Source: Tillandsia leiboldiana (lineage: Eukaryota > Streptophyta > Magnoliopsida > Poales > Bromeliaceae). Taken from it: DNA of 64,000 nucleotides. The position numbers and the translations under genes are program-made. Shown in pieces: positions 10,898 to 19,700 of the stretch (position 1 is the stretch's first letter; every line of letters starts with the position of its first letter). Under the pieces are notes generated by a model. It was given only the letters and a program-made list of their open reading frames with translations. It had not been told where the DNA came from and made no database searches. The stretch lies in NCBI GenBank assembly GCA_029204045.2, contig CM055076.1, positions 19,718,269 through 19,782,268 of the forward strand. Direction: 5' to 3'.

Positions 10898-12356
10898 ACC
10901 CACTATTGCCAAAGAGAAGAAACCCACTATTGACTATGACACTATTGTAGGTATGGTTTAAATTATACAATCATACATACAGAGCATAAATTGACACAAG
11001 AGCATTGCATCTATTATTAGTTGGTTGCCTGCTATTACTCATAGGTAGATGAGGGTAGGGACCATTTGGATTGAGCGGGTATAAGTACACGAGCATGCTT
11101 GTGTTGTAAGAGTGTGTATTGCCTGTTGGTAGGTATAGGCGAATTGATCATGCCGACAAATTACCGGTGTGGAGCCGGAGTTAGGGCTCGACGTAGTGGT
11201 GAGGGACGATGTGTCTCTAGCCTTGCGCAATGGTTAGTGCAGAGGCAGAGTCGTGAAGTCCTAATGTCTAGAGTGAGACAAACTCATGTGCCGAGAGCAT
11301 GGGATTTCGCTCTTGGTGGTTGTAGTGACCGCGCTGCATTCGGTGAATACTGATCAAGTATGGCTGTAACGCTACTTAGCGACGATGGTAGTAGTGCAAG
11401 ACGAGATTTCAACATTTGAAAGTATCTTGATAGTTCGGGAATTTCTGGATGAGGCTTCGATGTAATGGTAGTAGGGGTGAAACCACTATCGTTGAGTTAG
11501 TATGATAATCGCCAAGATTAGGTGAGTCGGTCTTGTAGTATCTCCGCCGAGGTAAAGGAGTACACTTGTGTAGTGATCGAGCTTAAGCCAGGTTGCTTAA
11601 CGCTTATGGTTAATGTAGATAGGTTAGGAGCGTAGGATGCTTGAGTATAGGTGCTCATAGAGCATAGGTTACATTCAGCCGAGAGGGTTTGTTGGCAGCA
11701 GCACTTAAGCGGTTGCTAAGTGTGAAGCGAGCCAAGAATTGCTCAAAGGGATGGTGGCATTAGCTAAGATCTTATGAGCCGTTAGAGTTATGTGTCGCTC
11801 AGTATAGCGGTTGGCCATAGGACGACGGTTAGCGGGTGTTGCTCAGGGACGATCCGTGCCCGAACCATGCATTGACTGTGAAGCCAGTCGCCTTGGAGCA
11901 AGGCAAAGTCAGCTCTGTGATAGTGGCCTGAAACCCAAGGATAGGGCTCGGTAGGGACTTATGGTCGGGGCGGTAGTCCGAGCTATGACCCGGGGATGTA
12001 GAATATCACGTGTTAGGGTGTTAATGCACCAAAGGGTATAGTATGACCCAAATTGTAAGGTCGGATATGATTAGGACTCACTCTTAATCTAGAGTAAGGA
12101 TCCTATTGTGTAGTGATTTGGTCTTCAAGTGTGCGACGGTTGTTGCACGGTGTTGAGCCGGATATTAAACAATAAGCCTAGGTCTGATCATGGCTTTGTG
12201 GACCTCTTATAGCGATCCGAGACAAACGGTGAGCCGAGGGCTTGTGTGATGAAAGCGTTAGTATTATGCAGGAAAAAACCGAGGGTAGTGACCAAGGAGC
12301 AGAGGCTCAGTCATGCCACGCGCCTGATTGACCGCAATATTGAGTGTCGCCGTGGT
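10898..12356 (+). repeat. Degenerate Gypsy internal segment, copy 2, left part
   Basis: Near-identical to 5985-7437. Interrupted at GTGGT (12352-12356) by the intact 11.5-kb Gypsy; the right part resumes at 23830 with the duplicated GTGGT and runs to 24046. Confidence 0.85.
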
Positions 12357-12684
12357 TATAGTGGCCCAAATTCCCATGCAGCGTTCTTCCGATGAATCCA
12401 CTGTTAGAGCACCTAGCGTTGGTGTATCTGGCCCATGGTGCGTCAATGGGATGCCACAGATGGACCCTGTGTGTTATTAATAGCTGTGTAGGCCTTCGGC
12501 TGAGTTTGCCGAAATTTCGGAAAAGAATTAGGCCCAACAGAGGTCGGAAATGGATTCAGCACGGAAAAACGCTTGAAAACGGCTATTTGCTTGTTTATTT
12601 CTGAGTCCGGATGCCCAAAAACGGACTCCCGAAAGTTTTCTGTGGAAAATGGAGCATGGGAGGGGCCGTAGACCGCCGGGATGC

Positions 12685-13129
12685 CACGTGGCGGCCTGTC
12701 ATTGGCCGGTTCAGGATGCGCGGTCCACAGAGCTGCGCGGCGGGGTGCACAGACCCGGCGCATGGACACGTGGCACCGCCTGATTGGCGGGCGCAAGGCG
12801 CGCGGTCTACCGGGTGAGCGCGGCGGTGCATGGACCAATGCGGGGCCACGTGGCAGCCTCCGGTTGGTCGGTGCATGCGGCGCGGTCCACAGAATTCCAG
12901 TTGAATGCGTGGACCGGGTGTAGGGGACACGTGTCGCCCTCTGGTTCGCGGGCGCACCGTGCGCGGCGCACGGAGTCGGGGTCGGTGCCTCGGGGCGCGT
13001 GCCCACGTCGGGGCCATGCCGCGCGCCCGGCGCGGCCGCCGACCGGTCAGCGGGTCAACCGGGGAGGACACGTGTCGCCCGCTGATTGGCGGGCGCCAAC
13101 CGCCTCACTGTGCGGGGGCGGGCCACGTG
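12685..13129 (+). promoter_or_regulatory. Array of six G-boxes in the LTR promoter
   Basis: CACGTG occurs exactly at 12685, 12767, 12847, 12928, 13069 and 13124, with a degenerate CATGTG near 13174. Most are followed by GGC or TCGCCC and then, 10-15 bp on, by ATTGGC, an inverted CCAAT box, so the units are degenerate tandem copies of a G-box plus CCAAT module. G-boxes are bound by plant bZIP and bHLH factors (light, ABA and stress signalling). The 3' LTR repeats the array at 21011-21455. Confidence 0.75.
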
Positions 13130-13206
13130 GCAGCCAGTGGGTGGGCCGAACAGCTGTTTGCTGTTCGGCGGGCCATGTGGCGGCTCCTGGTGGATTCGGG
13201 CGTGAA

Positions 13207-13230
13207 CAGTGTTGGGCCGGCCCAACACTG
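13207..13230. promoter_or_regulatory. Perfect 24-bp palindrome upstream of the TATA box
   Basis: Arms CAGTGTTGGGCC and GGCCCAACACTG meet with no spacer. It lies about 80 bp upstream of the TATA box and is repeated at 21533-21556. Confidence 0.8.
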
Positions 13231-13306
13231 TAGCCGCCCGAATGTTCCGGGCGCCCGAAAGTTGGGCCCAAAAGCCCAATGACTTGTTTTTTGGCTTTTT
13301 CCGGGT

Positions 13307-13326
13307 GAGGCCTATAAATAGGCCTC
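13307..13326 (+). promoter_or_regulatory. TATA box within a 20-bp palindrome
   Basis: GAGGCCTA-TAAA-TAGGCCTC: the TATA box (TATAAATA, 13313-13320) is embedded in 8-bp inverted arms. Transcription probably starts around 13340-13360, followed by a pyrimidine-rich leader. Repeated at 21633-21652. Confidence 0.8.
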
Positions 13327-15042
13327 TTGGGACTCGCCTTGGAGCCTTTTCCCGAGGGTTTCTCCACTTGTGTTCTTCACCAAAGTTGTTTCTCTCCCTC
13401 TTGTGCATCTTTTGGCGGAAGCTCAGGATTTTTGGAGGCCGCGACGACGGCGACTTCTGCATCGGGGTGCGGAGCGACGATCTACTGTTGGAGGCCCATT
13501 TCCGTCGCAGTTTAGTCCGGGAGGTCTACCGGGCTACCCCGACATTATTTTTGGACGATTTCTGCGGTGACGGTTTCGTAAGAGGTAAATCTACACTTTT
13601 CGTGTTGGACACTTTTTCTGGATCCGAGCTTTTCTTGGGGTTCTGGGTACATTTTTAACCCCCTTTGCGACTGTTGGTTGATTTGGACAGCACCTACTTG
13701 TCGGATTTTTATCTCCTCATCCGGACATCGGAATTCGACGTTTCAGGACTCTATCGACATCTACTCTTCGCGAGGATCGCCGTCATATTTTTATTGGAAT
13801 TTTTGGAGGAAGTTTTTCAGGTGAAAATTTCGTGTTAATGGGACTATTCACCACAGATTTTGGGAATGTGGAATTTGTGTGAATTAAAGTGTAATTTTGG
13901 TGTATGTTTGTACCCAGGAGTTTGTGAGCACTTCTACCGTGTTGTTGGCTTGGTGGGATTTGTGATTTGACAGTTGTGGGCTTTCTCAGCTGTGCGATTT
14001 TGGACAGTTAGCACTTTCAGGTGGGTGACCTTGCTTCCAAGAACTCTGGACTGTGTACTAATTCTATGTGTGTAGAATCATGCATGTTAGAAATTGGAGT
14101 ATTAGCATGTGTAAAACTGTATGTTGTATCTTGTATATCAGTTGTTGAATCTTTTGATTCCTGCACTATGTTAAGTAATGAAATCTTGGAATTTGACCTA
14201 GCACCCCTGTCATATGTATCATGTTCAGCCAGTCTGTAGAAAAACTCCAACTTGGGCTAGGTTTTTATTGCTCTAGACATTCCACATCACGATACTTCAT
14301 TTCACTATGGACTTAGCTTTTCCTCGCCCGAGTTGTGGGCCGAGAGGTCGGTTGGTTGTGGGATGCATTTGCACTCGTGTCTGGGGACCGAGTGGAGTTG
14401 ATAGCAGTCTATAGATTTGATTTCTTTGGGAGAGTGATAGTGATGGTAGATCTGGGTTCTTGGAAACTGTCAGAGAGACAGTGGGTTTCAGCTGCGTAGA
14501 TTCCAGCTAGTGTGTGAGTCAGTGATTTGTTTGGTAGTCGATCTTATTGATCGAGGATTGGATCATAGCCTGCATGAGCCACATTTGAGCTTTACAGTGA
14601 TACTATACAGTGATACTTATGGGTTACTTTGACTCGAGCGGGTCGCTCCCCTCGAGGGCCACTCCGGAGTAGGCGAGACCGGGTTGTGTACCGGTGTGAG
14701 TTTGAGATGTTCTTTAGCGACTTGTTGTTGCAGTGGTCCCTCTGGCTGTGCTTTTGTTGGCAGCCACGGACGCCCTACGTAAGTCCGCTCCTCCGGGACG
14801 TAACGGCAGTAGGTTGGCGCAGGTTTGACTGGACCCGATGTGGCAGTCAGTTTTGATTGGGTGATCAGGGAGGAGAGTTAGTTGTGGCATTATGTTCTTT
14901 CTGTTCCACTGTTGAGCATCTAGATAGAGGCATAGTAGCTGTAGAGTTACCTTTCCCAGCTTTCCTTATAGCACTGCATATGTTACCTTTGCCTCGGGTA
15001 GACTTAGTGGGCAGACCGTCGGGCTTGTTGGCGGCACCCACT

Positions 15043-15068
15043 GAGAACTACTGTGGGATGTAGTTCTC
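15043..15068 (+). promoter_or_regulatory. Covarying LTR hairpin (intact Gypsy)
   Basis: Perfect 9-bp stem GAGAACTAC / GTAGTTCTC with loop TGTGGGAT, preceded by CCCACT and followed by ACACCC. About 25 bp on lies TTTTCTCCCCAG, a splice-acceptor-like sequence. The 3' LTR copy is at 23369-23394. Homologous hairpins with other stem bases occur in the B and D LTRs. Confidence 0.7.
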
Positions 15069-15511
15069 ACACCCGTCGTGGTGTTTTCTCCCCAGGGACT
15101 TCTGCTCCAGTTCCTGCAGCTCCTGTTGCTGATCCAGCTCCTTCTGACCGAGGTAAGGGCGTCGCGAGATAGATCCCCTCCTGTCGTCTTCTGTGTGTGA
15201 GTAGATGTACCCCAGTTCCATTTTGGTGTGTGTTATGTCGAGTGACTTTTGTAGTGAGGTTTTGAGTTGTACCTTCCTTTCCTGCTTTTATGAGAGACTC
15301 CTGTATTCTGGTGAGGATGGTCTGTATAATTAAAAGTTGTAGTTTTATTTTATGTATTTCTTTCCAGCTTTTCTCTTTCAGCTCTGATATCTGCTAGTGT
15401 AGATGTTTCCTTGCAGGTTAGTCGCTACGCCTATACGGGGCTTCCCGTATGGGCGGCGGATCTGTTGGCGAGCCGGGGCGCAGTATCGCCCCGGGGCGTG
15501 ACAGATTAGAG

Positions 15512-15523
15512 TGGTATCAGAGC
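15512..15523 (+). other. Primer-binding site of the intact Gypsy
   Basis: TGGTATCAGAGC, complementary to the 3' end of initiator tRNA-Met, 8 bp after the 5' LTR. Confidence 0.9.
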
Positions 15524-15682
15524 CTAGGATGTAGGTCTTGGAGAACTTAGGAACCCTAGGCTTGTGGTTGGACCCTAGGATGACTCGCGTGAGAGCCGTG
15601 ATTTTAGCGAGAGTCCTGATTGGATTTCTAACTCTCCCGAGCGGTTCGGGGTGAGCGATTGACATGTCTTCCTTCGGTGGCA

Positions 15683-15708
15683 ACTATGTTGGCTGCAGAC
15701 AACATAGT
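15683..15708 (+). ncRNA. Dimer-initiation-like hairpin in the leader (intact Gypsy)
   Basis: Stem ACTATGTTG / CAACATAGT (9 bp, perfect) with loop G-CTGCAG-A, whose centre is a 6-nt palindrome. An outer stem CATGTCTTCC (15663-15672) / GGGGGACATG (15719-15728), with two G-U pairs, closes it. It starts 180 nt after the LTR and lies upstream of the likely gag start at 15802. Confidence 0.7.
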
Positions 15709-15801
15709 ACTTCGGAAAGGGGGACATGCCTTCTGACTTTCGCTAGATTGGGTCGAGAGATGATTTGGGTTCTGATGGTTTGCCTTGTCCCTCAGGTGGG
15801 G

Positions 15802-16752
15802 ATGCCTCCTCGACGCTCGATGGTGACGCGTTCGCAGCCTTCGTCCTCTGAGCCCGAGCAGGAGGACTCGGGGCAGGGACAGGAGAGCGAGGTTTTGGAG
15901 CTCCGTGCCCAGGTGGCACAGTTGACTGAGGCGTCTCGACGCCAGGAGGAGGCTGTGAGTCGGTTGACGCTCTTGTTGGAGCAGAGAGCGCAGCCGGCGG
16001 TGGTACCCCCTGAGAGTTCTCCGGTGCCTTCTTCCCCTGTTGTGGCACCCCCGGTTGTGCAGCCTGCACCAGCAGTTCCAGCTGAGCCTGTCTCCAGTAG
16101 GCTACCGTCTGGGACGACGGGATCTTTGACTTTGGCAGAGCAGCAGGTTTTGGTGGGTCTTTTGTTGAGGTTTCGCAAGTTCGATCCACCCCGCTTTTCG
16201 GGCATGAGTGCTGAGCCGTGGGCGGCTGAGTCTTGGGTTACAGCTATGGAGCGCCATTTCGAGAGCCTTTTTATTGATGAGAGGTTTCGAGTTCTGTTGG
16301 CTACTCATTTTCTGGAGAGCAACGCCGAGGCATGGTGGCGGCGTGTGCGACCCGCAGGTCCGCCTGGGACCCAGTTTATCTCTTGGGCAGAGTTTCGCGG
16401 TATGCTTCTTGGGGCCTTCTTTCCCGAGAGTGTTCGACAGAGCTTGGAGGAGCAGCTGAGGAATCTCCGCCAGGGAGATAGGCCCGTACATGCGTACATA
16501 GCCGATTTCAATCGGCTGTTGGCTAGTATGCCCCACGTGGCCAGAGATGAGACCCACCGGATCTACATGTTCGAGAGAGGGTTGCGTCGGGACATTTATC
16601 AGTTGGTCCGCTCCCTCAGATTACAGACTTTAGAGGCCTCGATGGAGCAGGCACTTTATGTGGAGGGTGGTGAGGCCGTGATGGCAGAGGTGACTCCAGC
16701 CCCCGTTGTGACTTCTGGGGCGAAGCGCCCGGCGCAGTTTGAGGAGGGGTAG
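15802..16752 (+). CDS. Gag (N-terminal and capsid part), ended by an amber codon
   Basis: Structural protein of the virus-like particle. The frame is open from 15664, but the start at 15802 (MPPRRSMVTRSQ) is preferred: it lies after the leader hairpin and fits the basic N-terminus usual for this lineage. In order: a coiled-coil heptad region (about residues 25-65), a proline-rich spacer, then the gag capsid domain, including FERGLRRDIYQLVRSL. The frame ends at TAG 16750-16752 after FEEG. The RNA-binding zinc knuckles that normally finish gag lie downstream in the same frame, so the stop is either a recent CAG-to-TAG type change or a readthrough site. The first is more likely, because downstream Gag and Pol stay in one frame as is usual for chromoviruses. 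Confidence 0.85.
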   Translation: MPPRRSMVTRSQPSSSEPEQEDSGQGQESEVLELRAQVAQLTEASRRQEEAVSRLTLLLEQRAQPAVVPPESSPVPSSPVVAPPVVQPAPAVPAEPVSSRLPSGTTGSLTLAEQQVLVGLLLRFRKFDPPRFSGMSAEPWAAESWVTAMERHFESLFIDERFRVLLATHFLESNAEAWWRRVRPAGPPGTQFISWAEFRGMLLGAFFPESVRQSLEEQLRNLRQGDRPVHAYIADFNRLLASMPHVARDETHRIYMFERGLRRDIYQLVRSLRLQTLEASMEQALYVEGGEAVMAEVTPAPVVTSGAKRPAQFEEG

Positions 16753-19700
16753 TCGAGTAGACAGGGACCCCCGAGACCACCCCGTTTCCACTCTCAGGGA
16801 CGGGGGTATCAGGGGCGGCAGAGATCTGGGGGATCTCGTCAGTTCCAGCAGCAGCAGCAGCAGCGTCGACCACCTCGACAGCAGCAGTCTTCGCAGCAGC
16901 AGCAGACTTCGCGGCAGCCGCGCCCCGACCGTTGTATCATCTGTGGAGGACCGCACTCATCAGCCCAGTGCCCGCAGGGTCGGGACCGCTGTTTCCGTTG
17001 CGGGCAGACCGGTCACTTCGCGAGGGCGTGCCCCAGGGCAGGTTACCCAGCTCCTTCATCAGCTTCTGCATCCTTCGTTCCTCGTCAGTCAGCAGGACCT
17101 TCGGCGACCTCCGGTAGGCCAGATTTTGCTCCATCGTCCTCGCGACAGCCAGAGCGACATCCCCCGGCGCCGAGCGGTCGAGTCTATGCCGCTCAGGTAG
17201 AGGATGCTACAGCAGCAGAGCATGTCGTCGCAGGTATTATTTTGATTTCTGCAGTTCGTACTCGTACTCTCTTTGATACCGGTGCATCGCATTCTTTTAT
17301 CAGTAGAGCATTTGCATCCCTTCATGGTATAGAGGTAGTTTCTTTATCGCATGCATTAGAGGTTCAGATACCAGATCATGTCTTGCATGTCGAGGAGTAT
17401 TGTAGGGATTGCCCTGTGCAGTTGGGATCCTGGATTTTGCCGGCAGACTTGCTTGTCTTGCGGCAGCTCCAGGATTTCGACGTCGTGCTAGGTATGGATT
17501 GGTTGTCGAGGTACTATGCTGTTATAGACTGCAGAGAGAGGACGGTGACCCTCCGCGAGCCTGGACAGGAGGAGTTTGTCTTCAGAGGCTGCCAGAGCAC
17601 CTTCTTTGCGATGACTGTTTCTTCGGCGAGGGCTAGGCGGATGATTAGTAGGGGCTGCACCGCTTTCTTAGCGACGATTGTGGAGGTGCCTACGGCGGCA
17701 CTGGGACTCGAGGATATTCCTGTTGTCCGCGAGTTCCCAGATGTGTTTCCCCCTGAGTTGACGACGATGCCGCCGGAGAGGGAGGTGGAGTTTGTGATTG
17801 ATGTGGTACCGGGAACCGCACCAATCTCGAAGGCGCCTTATAGGATGGCGCCTGCCGAGTTGAGGGAGTTGAAGGCCCAGCTTCAGGATCTTATGGATAG
17901 GGGCTTTGTCAGGCCTAGTGTTTCTCCGTGGGGAGCGCCAGTTTTATTTGTGAAGAAGAAGGATGGGTCGCTTCGTTTGTGTGTGGATTATCGGGAGTTG
18001 AATAAAGTGACCATCCGGAACAAGTACCCTCTTCCACGGATAGATGATTTATTTGATCAGTTGCAGGGAGCCACAGTGTTTTCGAAGATTGATCTTCAGT
18101 CAGGTTACCACCAGTTGAGGGTGAGGGCCGAGGACATCCCTAAGACGGCTTTTCGATCCCGGTATGGGCATTATGAGTTTACGGTTATGCCGTTTGGTTT
18201 GACTAATGCCCCAGCTGCTTTCATGGATTTGATGAACCGGGTATTTCAGCCGTACTTAGACTTGTTTGTGGTTGTGTTCATTGATGATATCTTGATCTAC
18301 TCCCGGAGCGATGTGGATCATGAGGAGCACTTGAGGATAGTGCTGCAGCTTCTACGTGAGAAGAAGCTGTATGCCAAGCTTAAGAAGTGCGAGTTTTGGC
18401 TTCGGGAGGTTGCATTCTTGGGCCACTTGGTATCAGCCGCAGGAGTAGCAGTTGACCCGACGAAGATTGATACAGTTCGGGATTGGCCGAGACCGACGAC
18501 GGTGACTGAGGTCCGGAGCTTTCTGGGCTTGGCAGGCTACTACCGTCGGTTTGTAGAGGGCTTTGCGAAGCTCTCTACTCCCCTGACCTGTTTGACTAGG
18601 AAGGGGATGAGGTTCATTTGGACTGAGCAGTGTCAGCGGAGTTTTGAGGAGCTGAAGAGGAGACTGATTTCAGCACCAGTTCTTACACTGCCAGTGATGG
18701 GTGATGGCTACGTGATTTATAGTGACGCCTCGCACAGCGGTTTGGGTTGTGTCTTGATGCAGCATGGGAGGGTAATTGCTTATGCTTCACGGCAACTAAA
18801 GGATTATGAGAAGAATTACCCTACTCATGATTTAGAGCTGGCAGCTGTGGTGTTCGCGTTGAAGCTGTGGCGGCATTACCTCTACGGTGAGCATTGTGAG
18901 ATCTACACGGATCATAAGAGCTTAAAGTATCTGTTTACTCAAAAGGAGCTGAACCTGAGGCAACGCCGGTGGTTGGAGTTACTGAAGGATTACGATGTGA
19001 GTATCCTCTATCATCCCGGCAAGGCCAATGTGGTAGCAGATGCTTTGAGTCGGAGGTCAGTGCAGAGCTTGAGCATGTTGGTCACGCAGCAGGCCCCGTT
19101 GATTGAGCAGTTGAGGCGACTCCAGATTGAGGTTGTATCCCCTGGGGTCTCTGCTAGACTGATGTCTATGGTCTTGCAGCCCACTCTGTTGGACAGGATT
19201 AGGGAGACGCAGAGTGAGGACCCCCACTTGGAGAGGATTAGATCACAGATTCAGGCAGATCTTATAGGGGATTTTACAGTGGATAGCTCGGGAGTACTGC
19301 GGTACAGGGACCGAGTGTGTGTGCCTTCGGATTCAGAGATCAGAGACCAGATTTTGGGTGAGGCTCATTATACACCTTATACCATTCATCCTGGTGGTAC
19401 TAAGATGTATAAGGACCTCAAGGCACATTTTTGGTGGTCCGGAATGAAGCGGGACGTTGGAAGATTCGTGGCTCACTGTTTAACTTGCCAGCAAGTGAAA
19501 GCAGAGCACCGGGTTCCTGCTGGCAAGTTGCAAAGTCTTCCAATTCCCGAGTGGAAATGGGACCACATCACCATGGACTTTGTTACAGGGCTGCCGAGAG
19601 CACAGAGTGGAGCCGACGCGATTTGGGTTATTGTTGATAGACTCACCAAGTCTGCGCATTTCTTGCCTGTTCAGATGACTTGGTCATTGGAGCGTCTGGC

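Larger units (their letters stand above)
12357..15503 (+). repeat. 5' LTR of the intact Gypsy
   Basis: 3147 bp from TATAGTGG (the terminal TG mutated to TA) to GGGGCGTGACA. The first ~950 bp are GC-rich and contain the G-box array, a 24-bp palindrome and a TATA box. Long frames seen here on both strands are by-products of GC content and repeat unchanged in the 3' LTR. Confidence 0.95.

Noticed and set aside
12443..13462. Several long frames on both strands in the GC-rich part of the Gypsy LTR, repeated at 20769-21788
   Set aside because: They overlap in all frames, are rich in R, P, G and A as expected from GC-rich DNA, resemble no protein family, and are present only because the LTR is duplicated.
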